Source of the DNA: Neofusicoccum parvum
Lineage: Eukaryota > Ascomycota > Dothideomycetes > Botryosphaeriales > Botryosphaeriaceae
DNA length: 64,000 nucleotides
Direction of reading: 5' to 3'
Assembly: GCA_020912385.1 (NCBI GenBank)
Contig: CP087206.1
Span: 3,968,001 to 4,032,000 of the forward strand
The notes under the pieces were generated by a model. The model saw only the letters and a list, made by a program, of their open reading frames with translations. It was not told where the DNA came from and did no database searches. Each line of letters opens with the position of its first letter. Positions within the stretch are counted from its first letter, which is position 1. This document shows positions 34,379 to 45,010 of this stretch, piece by piece. The position numbers and the translations under genes are program-made.

Positions 34379-34584
34379 CTGCCATTGTCGATGCCGTCCA
34401 ATCGCGGGGAAACGTGCCTGGCCGATCCCTGTCGCACATCACCACCGCTTCCCCGATCCCGCGCCGCTCGCCGTATCGCAGACCGCCGCCAGGGAACATC
34501 GCCGGTCGAATCGCCGAAATCAGCGTGTGGTTCATTTCCGACTGCCGAGCTACTATACAAGGCAAGGCGAACTCGGCGTGTACA

Positions 34585-34590
34585 TATAAA
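34585..34590 (+). promoter_or_regulatory. TATA box upstream of the acid phosphatase gene
   Basis: TATAAA lies 78 bases before the start codon at 34668, a usual distance for fungal TATA-containing, regulated genes. Confidence 0.5.
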
Positions 34591-34667
34591 GAGCCGCGAC
34601 GTCGCCTTCACGATGCCGCGTCAACGCGAGCTCTCCCTTCGTCGTTCGTTTCCGCTTGTTCGTCGCC

Positions 34668-36306
34668 ATGAAAGTCGCGTCACTTAGCGCAGCCACGGCT
34701 GCCGCCCTGACCACCGTCGCCAGTGGTCAGGCTTTTGATCCCCTGAAGCATCTTGCTGGCAACGGACAGTGGTTTTCTGGTGACACGATCTAATGTTTCT
34801 TCCTGTAGAACTCCTGGCTAATTCCTGATCAGGACCCAATGTGTTCGGCATCGACCCGGAAGCCCCTGAGGGCTGCACCGTTGATCAGGCGGCTTTCGTC
34901 TCCCGCCATGGTAGCCGGTATCCTGACCCGGGTGCTTATGCTGAGTGGACGGCTTTGGAGGCTAAGGTAAGGACTTTGCTTTCCCTAATTACCCGCACGT
35001 ACGGTGATGGGAAGTTGGAGCATTCATCCAAATGAGAAAGTAACAACATGCCTGCACATGCCCAATCTGACGATTGCTTCAACTCCCTATCACTTTGGAA
35101 GACGTCTTTTCCTGAACACGCGAGTCCAGCCACTAAAAACATCATCAGATCAAAGCCGCCCAATTCACCACCAACGCCACGGAGCTCCAATTCCTCCACA
35201 CCTGGACGCCCGTCCTCTCAGATCCCACGCAGCAAATGTCCCAGCTCTCGGTGACCGGCTGGAAGGAGCTCCACGACATGGGCGCCGCGTACCGGCTGGC
35301 GTACCCGACCTTCCAGCCGTACAACACGCCCTTCTCCCTCTGGGCCAACGCGTACGCCTCCTCGCCGCGCGTGCTCAACTCGGCCCAGCTCTTCGCGCGC
35401 GGGTACCTCGGCCCCAACGCCACCGCCCTGGGCGCCATCTACGTGGTCAACGGCTCCGACCCGCGCTCGCTCGCCAACTCGCTCGCCACCTCCAACCTCT
35501 GCCCGGCCTACGACGACAACGGCGGCGGCGCCCCCAAGGACGCCTGGGACGCCGCCTACCTGCCGCCCGCCACCGCCCGCGTCAACGCCCTCCTGCGCGG
35601 CAACCTCACCTTCGCCGCCGCCGACGTCGGCATCTTCGCCTACCTCTGCGGCTTCGAGACGCAGATCGTGGGCGCGCGCTCGCCGTGGTGCGGCGTGCTG
35701 ACGCCCGCCGAGGTGCTGCGGTACGAGTACGCGCAGGACCTGCGGTACTGGTACGGCAGCGGCGCCGGCAACGCCGTCGCGCGCGCCGCCATGCTGCCGT
35801 TCCTGGCCGGGCTGGCTCGCCGTTTCGCCGACGGCCCGGACGCCGTGTACGTGGATGGCGACGGCGAGACGTGGACGCCGCCGCCGCTGAGCGCCATGTT
35901 CACCAACGACGGCCAGGTCAGCCAGCTCGCCGCCGCTGTGGGCGTATTCGACGGGCTGCCGGATCTGCCGGGGACGGAGGTGCTGGCTAATCGGACGTTC
36001 CGGGCGAGTTATTTCGTGACCATGAGGGGGACGGTGGGGTTTGAGCGATTGAACTGTGGGGAGGAGGGAGTGTACTTGAGGGTGAAGCTGAATGATGTGG
36101 TGTATCCTGTTAGGGGGTGTGAAGATGGGCCCGGAAGGAGCTGCAAGCTGGACACGTATGCAGACTTGATCAAGGAGAAGCTGGAGGCTGTTGGTGGTTT
36201 CAGGGAGGTGTGCAATGTGACGGACACGACTGTGCCGGAGGGTGAAGAGGAGACGACATTCCTGTGGGATAGGGCGCTGCCGTTTGAGTCAGTAGCAAAG
36301 CCATGA
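34668..36306 (+). CDS. Secreted histidine acid phosphatase (phytase/acid phosphatase-like)
   Basis: Three exons: 34668-34779, 34833-34966, 35149-36306; 467 residues. Signal peptide MKVASLSAATAAALTTVASG. FVSRHGSRYP (His at about 63) is the phosphate-accepting RHGxRxP motif of the histidine acid phosphatase family, whose fungal members include phytases and PHO5-type acid phosphatases. Many N-x-S/T sites and even Cys spacing fit a secreted glycoprotein that releases phosphate. The region that usually carries the proton donor HD reads MFTNDGQVSQL (ND instead of HD). Intron 2 is 182 bases because it contains a copy of the palindromic repeat (35006-35090). Strong GC bias contrasts with the AT-richer receptor gene upstream. 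Confidence 0.85.
35006..35090. repeat. Palindromic repeat family copy inside an intron of the phosphatase gene
   Basis: ATGGGAAGTTGGAGCATTCA at the left and GACGATTGCTTCAACTCCCT at the right; an 85-base core wholly within intron 2 (34967-35148). Without it the intron would be about 97 bases. Confidence 0.75.
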
Positions 36307-36991
36307 GGTAGAATCTGTAGTCAACGTTGTAATTCAATTGTAAGACTTACTTTTGAACGGGTCCACCGATTGAAAACAAGCCAAGTCCATTCATGAATGC
36401 TTCAACTCCACACGACCATTTTCTGTCCCTTCAATCATTCCGTTATCTCTCAATTTGCACAACCATCACTGAAGTTACCTTCACGAATTCCTTCAGGGGG
36501 ATTTCCTCCAAGTATCTCCATTTTTCAACTTGCCTATGGTACGGGCTCTGCTCAGGCATCAGCAATTAAGCTACCTTTCCGTCAGCTAATCACCAGGAGT
36601 CCTGATCCTGTCCCCAAATCGTGTCAAAAACCATTCTCTATCACTATTCATCAGATCTGCTAAGAAAAAAGCTCTTGATCCCCCGTCTTGATAAGAACAC
36701 CATCCTTTGATGCAATCGACCCGTGAATTTTCCGCGACAGTGCCTCCGTTCGGCAAGATCGAATCTGATCCACCGGCAGCCTCGCGGCTCAACGTTCCGT
36801 AATCGATCGAGGGGAGCAGGCAGACAGGCAAGAAAGAGAATATGTCTGAACCTGGAACAATGTGCTGGAAGCAAAAAACGCCAGGATGGGGTTGGAAGCG
36901 TGGCAGGCTGGGGAAGAAGTTCTACGATGTGATCGTAGTCGAGCGCTCGGAAGGCTGGTCGATGGCTATTGACGATCCCGCGTCGTGCGCT
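36307..36991. other. Convergent 3' intergenic region
   Basis: About 685 bases between the phosphatase (+) and NPL4 (-) stops. A half copy of the palindromic repeat lies at 36385-36411 (ATTCATGAATGCTTCAACTC). No gene is seen. Confidence 0.4.
36385..36411. repeat. Half copy of the palindromic repeat
   Basis: CATGAATGCTTCAACTCCAC matches the right arm; the left arm is not recognisable. Confidence 0.45.
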
Positions 36992-39110
36992 TCACTTGTT
37001 GTTGTTCAAGCTAACGCCCTTGATGCGCTTAGCAAGTCGTTCGCTGTCGGATGTCGAGTTGCTGGTAGAAGACTTGCCGTCGTTGCCACGTCCGCCAGTG
37101 CCGTTTGCAGCAGTCAAGGTGCGCTTGCGGCGGGCAGGTGGCCCAGACGGAGTCGATGAAGAAGGGGCAAAGGATTGAGAATGCTTGCGCTTGGATGGTT
37201 GCTCACCGGTCTCTTGAAGGATTGTCATCAGTGTCGCCCAGCCCGGCGTGTGCTGCAGTTGCGTTCCATCCGACACATCGTGCTCCGCTGCGACCCGACA
37301 CAGAAGCGCCTCCTCATCCTGAAACTTGCGTTAGCTGATAGTCAATCCCACCGCAGCCAAATGATATTACCTTGCTTAGGACTCCGAGGTTGTGGATGAA
37401 GTTCAGGACGTGGAAGTCTGCAACTGCGGCAACCCCTTCTGGTTTAGAGAGGTTAAGGCCACCGGACTTGGCATTCAGCTGCTTTGCTAATGCTGAATAT
37501 TCCTGGCTGATACCCAGGACCTCTCTGTTCTCGACGGGGAAAGCTGTCTGCGCGAACTTGGGGTTGGGTTGCGTGGGGAACCCATGCGTAAGGGTCACAA
37601 AGAGGTATTCAATAGGAAAGGCTGGCTTTGCGCTCTCCTGCACGTTCGCACCATACTCGTTCTTCCGGCGGTAGAAAACCTCAGGGATGTAGCGGGTGCG
37701 GCCAAGGCTGTTCTCCTCGTCTTCATTTTGGACCAGCATGACCGTCGGATCCGCGGATGGCTCGATGACCTCAGCCCTGACCATCTCCACTGCTGCATTG
37801 GAAGCCTGATAAGCGGAGATTGCAATCTGGCCCTCCTCGTCACCGCTCACAATGCAGGTGACGAAATTCGAGCCAAAGCGGCCTGTCTCACTCCACTTCG
37901 ATGGCCTGGGGAACTTGGCTTGGTACCTTGCGGCAAAGCAAGTCTCCAGTGAGGAGAAGAAGTAAGAGTCGGCGTGGCGCTTGCAGATGACCGATCCGTC
38001 ACCGGCGCCAGCATCCAGCAGGTCCGTGAAGATCACGCCAACTCTTTCCAGACCACACATCCGTGCGACTTCGTCGATTTCCTTCTCATTTTCCCATTCA
38101 TTTAGGGAAATTCCATCCACTTCACCAACTTGAGGCGGCTCGTATATCGCCTCCACGACGGCCTTGGTGCCCAACGGGACCTCGGTGTACTGCTCATACT
38201 TTCCATACAAAAAGCCTAATCTCTGGCTGCCGGAACTCCTCCAGAAATCCAAAAGTGTGTTGATAAGGTCCGAAGACGCGAACTCGACGTGGTCCACCAT
38301 CCGGTACTCCTGCGGCTGTAATGAGATGGCACTGGGCTGACACTTGCTGCAGATACCCTCCGGCCATGGAGCATGGCCTGAAGGGCAGTCTGGACGCACG
38401 CGGTAGTACGGCTCGCTGAGCGGGGGCATGTAAGAGCTGCCGGTCTCGGGCTTGTTCTTACCGGCGTTAAGCTTGCGCAGGTAGGAGTGGAAGGACAGGT
38501 GCTTGATTTTCTTCTCGGCGAGGTACGCGGCATCGTAGGGTTCGAGCGGCATGCAGTAGTCGCACATGCCTTTGGGGCCGTGCCTGCACATCTTCTGGTC
38601 CTTCGGCCTGGAGATCTTCCCATCGAGCTTATCTAACCGATCGTCCAACGGTGATTGCTTGATCACCTCCCACGGACGCTTGATGAGTTTTCCGGAACCG
38701 CCGATGGGGACGCTCGGCACATCGGAGGCGGCAATAGGCTTGCCGCTGAGGCGGGCTGTGGTTGTGGGTGCAGCGGCAGCGGCATTTCCGTTAGTCTCGG
38801 ATTTCTGCTCTTCGTAATCGAGGAACACCTGGGAGCCGTGCCTTCAGTGAAGATTAGAAGTGCTTAAAGGCAGCCTGAGATGCACATGAAATTCTTACGA
38901 GAGTCCGACCCGCTCGAAGGTCACACCCTTCAAAGTGTTTAGCTTCCGTGCCGACGACTTGTCCTGCGGCTTCGGCGAAATCGTGACAGTGGAGAGATCG
39001 GTGTTCGGAGGCAGCTTCTCGATGATTTGCGAGGCCACGGTGGTAAAGTCATCCTTGGGCTCGACAGTGAGGCGGAACTGGCCGTTGCGGCTCTGGAAGC
39101 GGAGTATCAT
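36992..39110 (-). CDS. NPL4: Nuclear protein localization protein 4 (Npl4)
   Basis: Minus strand, three exons: 39110-38899, 38841-37371, 37318-36992; 669 residues. The N-terminus is a ubiquitin-like fold ([20 protein letters not shown]). The Npl4 zinc-finger region has [13 protein letters not shown] and [16 protein letters not shown]. The Npl4/MPN-like domain follows, including [32 protein letters not shown] and [12 protein letters not shown]. Npl4 pairs with Ufd1 as the Cdc48/p97 cofactor that recruits and unfolds ubiquitinated proteins in ER-associated and chromatin-associated degradation. The basic C-terminal exon ([18 protein letters not shown]) is less conserved. The gene is divergent from SEC66, with a 506-base shared promoter region. 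Confidence 0.95.
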
Positions 39111-39616
39111 GGTGGCGCGCGCAGCAAGGCGGTTGCGGATGCTGCGTCCGAGGCAGTCGACGGGGAGCTTTTATGGAGCAGCTGCAAGTGAAACAGCTCG
39201 ACGGGTATCACAGCAGCTCCGTGGCGGGTCTCGGTCGGTGAACGAGCTGGGCGGGCGCAAGTCGAAGCTCTTGGAAGCAGCTGGGGCGAAGGTGAGCTTC
39301 GGAGGCGGCGACCTGAAGCTAGCGACTCGCGTGCTACGTCAAGCCGCGACTCCGCCGGCCTTTCTCCGGGCCTGTCGGCTCGGCGGGCGACACGTTGCTT
39401 CTCACAAGTCACTTTCGTATCTCAAAGCTGTCCTGCACAAAGCCGCGATCCTCGCGCCTGCCGTCTGCCGCTCGTTCTGCCCACTCCCGTCTGCAATGCG
39501 CCTGTGAGACCACCGCCGCCCACCACCGTCTCGCCCGAGCCTGTAATCCCGCCGCCCGCGTTAATTCGACTTAATTCCACCACCAACCACCGACGACCAC
39601 AACACCAACCGCCGCC
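39111..39616. promoter_or_regulatory. Divergent promoter region of NPL4 and SEC66
   Basis: This 506-base spacer separates two opposite start codons of protein-quality-control/secretion genes. C/A-rich sequence (CACCACCAACC type) precedes the SEC66 start. No specific element is identified. Confidence 0.4.
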
Positions 39617-40410
39617 ATGGTCGACTGGATCTCGCTCGCGGTCCCCTTCGCCTACCTGGGCCTGCTGATCGGCTCCATGGCCACCTTCTCGCACCTCTAC
39701 CGCGCGCGCAAGGCCTCGCGCGCCGCATCGCTGGCTCCGTGGTTTGGCCCGCACACCACGCGCAACATCTACCTGTCGCTGCTGCACATCGATCCGCAGC
39801 AGGGCTCGCCCAAGGTGCCCGACTCGGTCCTGAAGGCCGCCCTCCTCCGCCGCGCCGTCGAGGACATCCACCGCATCGTCGAGATCCGCAACGCCAAGCA
39901 GGCCCTCCAGGTGCTGCTGCAGCGCGGCAGCGTCGGTGACGACCTGTGGCAGCGCTTCCAGCGCGCCGAGAAGGAGATCGAGGCCGAGCTGCGTGATGTC
40001 GTGCAAGAGGTGCGTTTGCCGCTTTCTCTCCCGCGCCGCGTCCTCCTGCAAATGTTGCTGACACGTTATCTATCCAGGCCAACGCCTTCGCCCCCGGCTG
40101 GGGCCAGACCATCTTCCAGAACGCCTCCGAAGTCGCCCAGAACCAGATCCTGCGCCAGCGCGTAGACGAGCTTCAAAGCCAGACGGCCACCGAGAAGGCG
40201 TGGTGGGACAAGAAGCGCGCCACCATCCAGTCCGACTTCATGAAGGAGTTGGATCAAGAGGGTTCCTCCACTGCGCAGATCAACAAGCACAGTGACGACG
40301 ATGCCGTGCTCGTCGAGTCCGCCTCCACCGCCTCCATGTCCAGACCTAGCACCGCCGGCTCTGCCATCTCCGGGGCAAGCTCCAAGAAGAAGGGCAAGGG
40401 CAAGAAATAG
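39617..40410 (+). CDS. SEC66: Sec66/Sec71 subunit of the Sec62-Sec63 translocation complex
   Basis: Two exons: 39617-40009 and 40078-40410; 241 residues. It opens MVDWISLAVPFAYLGLLIGS with one membrane anchor, then YRARKASRAASLAPWFGPHT and RNIYLSLLHID, the typical Sec66 start. The cytosolic part has FAPGWGQTIFQNASEVAQNQ and ends in a lysine-rich tail (SKKKGKGKK). In yeast this protein works with Sec62, Sec63 and Sec72 in post-translational translocation into the ER. Length and architecture are normal. Confidence 0.92.
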
Positions 40411-40918
40411 ATTCATCCCTCTGTGTGGTGGTCGTGTCTTAGGGACAATTGCATTGTAGGCGCGAGGCGTTTGGGGGTTGGGGATGGGCTTCGCATTAGT
40501 GACCTTCAGCGATGCTAGAGGTTCTTTTTTCTAGGCCGGTAACCTTGGTGCATTGCATCATTTATTCTTGTAGAAAAAGCTATGAATCTGTACCAACCGT
40601 GAAAATTCGCAAGACGCCTACCACCCTAGAGACAACCAGTGTTTGTACATGGAATATTGTCCACATAAGAGAGCCCCCTTCTGGAGCGCATGCCTTCCTT
40701 CGAGCCCGTCATTCAATACCGCAACAATCCTCTATGAGGAGCTGGAGCATTCGTCTGGCGCAATTCCCCCCCCTCACTTTAACGTCCGTACGGATGCATC
40801 AACTCCCCACATGGTGTCTTGTAATTCCAACACAATCCTTCCGCCCCCGTTCATCGTATCAGAACCTCCCTCGCCATTGTCCTTCAAGTTCCTCATCGAT
40901 CAAGTCCGGTCGGGTCGT
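40411..40918. other. Convergent 3' intergenic region with a repeat copy
   Basis: About 508 bases between the SEC66 and Vps3844-type stops, containing a palindromic repeat copy at 40735-40810. No gene is seen. Confidence 0.4.
40735..40810. repeat. Palindromic repeat family copy
   Basis: GAGGAGCTGGAGCATTCGTC at the left and GTCCGTACGGATGCATCAAC at the right; the arms are diverged but in the usual order and spacing, sitting between two convergent genes. Confidence 0.6.
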
Positions 40919-42176
40919 TTAGTGCCTTGCCGATGGGCCAGAGACACCAGCACCGATAACACTGGGCAGCTCCTCGTTGCCCATGCTGTAGAGCAGTCCG
41001 ATTCCGTAGCTGAGCAGGAAAGCCATGAAAACAGCGAAGCCGGCGAAGAGCCAGAAGGGCATAACGACGTCCTTCTTCTGGCAAGCGGGACCACCGTAGT
41101 AAGTCGTCTTCTTGCTGCCATCCTTGTTGGTCTTGACCACAGGCTTGCACTTGCAAGTGAAGCAGGCTTTGTTGTTGTTGTCCTTGTCCGTGTACTTCTT
41201 GACGCAAGAGCCGCGACCGCTGCAGCCGCTTGTCCTCGACTCGCAGGCGTCCTCGGACGGGAAGCAGGCTGGCAGGATGCCTCTGACTAGCGTGGAGTTG
41301 CTGTTCGCAGAGCTGGTCGGCGCCTTGGTCTTGTTGACGCGCTGGACGAAGTCGCTGGCAGGTGCCTCGGCGAGGAAAGCCTCAGGTCGCTTGCGTTCGG
41401 CGGAGCGCTTGGGCACCTCGTACTTGCCCCAGACATTGCTCGAGCGCTTGGAAAGGATACCAGACGGGGGCATTACTGCGAGAGTGAAAGGCCAGTTCGA
41501 TGAGCAAAGGTCCGCCAGCTCGCGAATGGTCGAGGTGAGGTCCTTGTTCTCCGAGTTTTTGATATGAGCGAGAAGCAGACCATTGCTAGTCCTGGTCTCC
41601 ACGTTCTCGGAGACCTTATTCAGAATCTCTGCGACCTTCTTGGGTACACTGTTCTTGCTGTTACTCCTTGAAGCCGACGAAAGGTGCTCAGACTGGAGCG
41701 TGAAGTCCTCCAGCAGACGAGAGGTAGCATCGGAACCGGGAATATCGGAGAGAGAGAATTGGGAGAGGGACGCGGAGTCAAGAACTAGACCAGCACAGTG
41801 TCAGCAGCTGTGGTTTGATGTCGGATGAAAGCGTCCCACCAGCAGTGTCCTTCATGCCCTCGATGACGACCATAATGTGCTTGGTGTCATCGGCAAGCTG
41901 CTCATCATCAAACAGCTGGTGCCGGGAGCCACCAAAGTCGTTGATGTACTGGATGGTATCGTCGTCGGCATGCTTCAGGCTGTGGTACTGCGCGAGACCC
42001 AGCCTCTGCGCGAAGACCAGGCGGGCGGTGTCCGGGCTCAGAGTGGGAGCTGTTTGGGTGAGGTGTGCTGGGGCGTCGAGGTCCTGGACGTAGACGCGGG
42101 CTGGCTGAGCTCCGGCAGCAACGGTGCTGGCCAGGCCGAGCAGAGACGGGGCGACGAAGCTGCTGGACAGCCTCAT
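40919..42176 (-). CDS. Vps3844/DUF3844 domain type I membrane protein
   Basis: Minus strand, two exons: 42176-41840 and 41784-40919; 400 residues. Signal peptide MRLSSSFVAPSLLGLASTVAAG. The lumenal N-terminal part includes RVYVQDLDAPAHLTQTAPTL. A cysteine-rich EGF-like module follows (CFPSEDACESRTSGCSGRGSC, then CFTCKCKP), then one membrane span (VVMPFWLFAGFAVFMAFLLS) and a short tail. This order matches the fungal family annotated as vacuolar sorting protein Vps3844, C-terminal domain, implicated in vacuolar or ER membrane trafficking; the exact role is not known. It is divergent from the mitochondrial protein gene (422-base gap). Confidence 0.85.
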
Positions 42177-42598
42177 GATGGTGGTGGGCGGATGGAGATG
42201 GATGCGGGACTGGGAGCTGCGAGCTGGCCGCGCGATGATGCTGGCTGCTGCTGCTTGCTGTAGGAGCCGGCGAAACAAGGCGCCGACGCTATCACTCGGG
42301 CTGCGGCCGCGCGTTTGGCGCATACGCTGCGGGTCGCCGGCCACGTGTTTTGGCGCCGCCTCGATTCCAGGCCGGCCATGTTGATCATCCGCCGGCCTGC
42401 TTGTGAACGCCTCGCCGCCGCTTTCGCTGCCATATCTCTCTACAACCGTCTTCCTCACCCGCGCCCACGCAACCCCGCCCGAGGCCTTTTACTCCCGCAG
42501 CTGACACAGCACTCCCTCACCCCTCGGCTCTGCGCGCCTTTCACCGCACGCTCCGTTCATGTCCGCTGCGACGTAGCCTCGCGAGTCATTCCCTTCCC
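42177..42598. promoter_or_regulatory. Divergent promoter region
   Basis: This 422-base spacer lies between the Vps3844-type and mitochondrial-protein start codons; no distinct element is recognised. Confidence 0.4.
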
Positions 42599-44111
42599 AT
42601 GTTCAAGCCATCTGCCGTACGACCGCTTTGCGCATTTCGCCACGCCGTACCCGTTGTTCGTCGGCAACCCTTTGCGCGCTATGCTTCGACTGTGCGCGTC
42701 CAGCCGGTGCGCTTCAAGCGTCGCTTTTTCACCTGGAAGTACGTCGATCAACCTCCGCTACCGCGCCCTCTGCCAGGAACACTGCTAACAACGCCTGTTC
42801 TAGGCGCCTGCTAGCCGGCTGCATTTACACGGGGGCCGCCGTAACCTGGGTCCACTTCGTACTGGCTCCGACAATCGAAATAGTCGACGAGGAAGAAGAG
42901 GAGGAGGGCGACGAGGAGGAGGATGACGACTGGGACGAGGATGAGGAATACGAGGACGATGCCCTATTCATACCCCTAGGTTGGACGAAGCCAGTACCGC
43001 GCAGATTTTACAGGGGTTCCGATCCGGAGTGGCAAGAGTTCAGGAAGGTGGCTGCCGACCAGAAGCGCCACGAGCAGATTCGCCGTATGTATGGCCTGGT
43101 GCTCTTTGGGATGCGATATTGACGTGTCGTAGATAAGCTTGTAAGCTTGGTGCGCAATCACATCGCTCGCGACCCGGCTGCGAAGCGTTTGGGGCATGTG
43201 GATGTTACAAAGGGACGATACTGGCTCGACATCGTCTTCCCGGATGGCCCTCCCCAGGAGTACGAGCGCGCAGGGTGAGTTATGTCTGTCAGATCAGCCC
43301 ACGTTGGATACGGATAATCGTACATTGCATGAGTGAGGATTTGAAATACTGTCGAAATGTTGACCTTCGAAAGAGATGGTAACATTGATCTTGACATACT
43401 TCAATTCCTCATGCAGCAGATGATGACCTACTGTCTGGATACTTCGGGGCCGATTATTGAGCGTTGTTGCTGACGAGACGTAGCATTGAAATTGCCGACG
43501 AGTATATTGCATGGACGAGACGTCCGGTCGATCAGATCAACTATCACAGACTAAAGCGCGCACTGTGGCCTATAGCCGTAGCTTCAGGAGCATTAGCCAG
43601 CACGCAATATCTGTGGCATGTACAGATGAATCGACTGCGGGAATGGTTCGGACTGAGACCGAAAACGGATCCCACCATCGATGTGCTGGCACGGCATCTG
43701 GAGGCCATGCAGCGGGCGAAGCAGGCAGGTTCCAATCGCCCGCTCGCGCCTCCTAACACCTCCGAACGGACCGTGGCCAACACTAACACGAACACCAACA
43801 CCAACACAGCAGGCAAGACGGCCGCCGCAGAAAAGCATACCAATCTGCCAGAGTTTGAGCCCATCCCTCCCCAATCCATCGCTCTTTCCATCTTCTCGAC
43901 CACTCTCCTGAAGAACTGGAAGAACCCGCAACTCGAGGCCCCGCGCGGTACTATCATCGTGACCGGGCTCATTGAGATCCGCGGCGATAAGGCGAGGACG
44001 GTGCTCGACGTGGCTGCGGCGTACGACCCCCTGATCGACAAGTACGTTGTCTTGAGGGTGGGAAGCAGACTCATACAAGATAAGCAACAGAGACCGAGAG
44101 GAGGACGTTAA
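42599..44111 (+). CDS. Predicted mitochondrial membrane protein, function unknown
   Basis: Four exons: 42599-42738, 42804-43084, 43133-43274, 43484-44111; 396 residues. The N-terminus is Arg-rich without acids (MFKPSAVRPLCAFRHAVPVV, RRQPFARYASTVRVQPVRFK), a good mitochondrial presequence. A hydrophobic span (RLLAGCIYTGAAVTWVHFVL) is followed by a strikingly acidic stretch of about 30 residues (EEEEEEGDEEEDDDWDEDEE). Next come GRYWLDIVFPDGPPQEYERA and a second hydrophobic segment (LWPIAVASGALASTQYLW). A short NTNTNTNTN tract occurs later, and the end is basic. I do not recognise the family; it looks like a conserved fungal inner-membrane protein. Intron 3 is 209 bases. Confidence 0.75.
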
Positions 44112-44578
44112 AAGAAAGAATGGCAACGGGAAATGGATGACTGGGGAGGGACGAGTGCTTTGCATGGCTCCGGCGCTATTATTTGGGAAAGGCGGGCGCA
44201 CTTCTAAACAAATGGTCGAGTGCATTTTAGCAAGGCGTTTGAGTCCCTTTGATGTGGTTGAATTAGGGTTTGCTGGCTTCCGGAGCTTCGTTGGTCCCGA
44301 AGCACCTCTTTTATTTCGCTACTCTTGATCTTCGCTTCTCTCGGCTTTTCTCCTCGTGGAATAGGCTTGGCCTGTATTCAATAGTGCGCGATTGCTAGAT
44401 ATCCCTCTTTTCTGTTTGTTAGCAACGAACACTAATAATATTCGTGGTGCATGCGAGCATAATGCTGTGTAAAGAACACGTAGAAACTTAAATGATGCAT
44501 GCTTAATGGATTGGCCAGGAATATCATCATTTTGCGTCTACGAGCTCGAGAAAGGATTGCAAGTCATGCCTACCTTCA

Positions 44579-44661
44579 TGGGTAGTTGAAGCATTCATCC
44601 GGACGCGAGTGTGCAGTGAGAGAATATCAAACTCATCCGGACGAATGCTTCAACTGCCCAT
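44579..44661. repeat. Palindromic repeat family copy (best-paired core)
   Basis: ATGGGTAGTTGAAGCATTCA at the left and CCGGACGAATGCTTCAACTG followed by CCCAT at the right; the arms pair almost completely over about 28 bases around a 27-base loop. Confidence 0.85.
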
Positions 44662-44836
44662 GTAAGAAGACGAATATGCTTTTGTTGCAGTATTAACGTC
44701 GCTCACCATAGCTCTGCTACTGTGCCTCAAACCATCAGCGATTGCGTGAAGAGCCTATTCGGGAAAATCTCGCGACCAAGAAGGTGCCAGGTTGATGTTA
44801 ATTAATTGGTGACCTTGGAATAGAGGATTTCTACCG

Positions 44837-44918
44837 TGCGTTCTTGCCTTTACTGTCCTTCCTTCCCAACGTCCAAGGTGAGTCACATGCGTTCTTGACT
44901 TTGCTGTCCTTCCCTGTC
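44837..44918 (+). repeat. 31-base direct repeat just upstream of a TATA box
   Basis: TGCGTTCTTGCCTTTACTGT at 44837 and TGCGTTCTTGACTTTGCTGT at 44888, both continuing CCTTCC; start-to-start spacing is 51 bases. They lie immediately 5' of TATAAA (44919-44924) and may be duplicated promoter elements. Confidence 0.55.
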
Positions 44919-45010
44919 TATAAATTCTACCTCTCCTGCGAAGACTCCTCAACTTCTTCACCTCCCACCACCAACCCTACGGGCTCCACTCCCACGCAAA
45001 ATACCTGAGA

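Larger units (their letters stand above)
44112..45010. other. Intergenic region with a repeat copy, a direct repeat and a TATA box
   Basis: About 900 bases. It contains a near-perfect palindromic repeat copy (44579-44661), a 31-base direct repeat at 44837-44867 and 44888-44918, and TATAAA at 44919-44924, 87 bases before the next start codon. Confidence 0.45.

Noticed and set aside
40643..40922. Recurrent peptide RT(N/D)ASTPH in several small frames across the window
   Set aside because: It is the translation of the right arm of the palindromic repeat, not a conserved protein motif.
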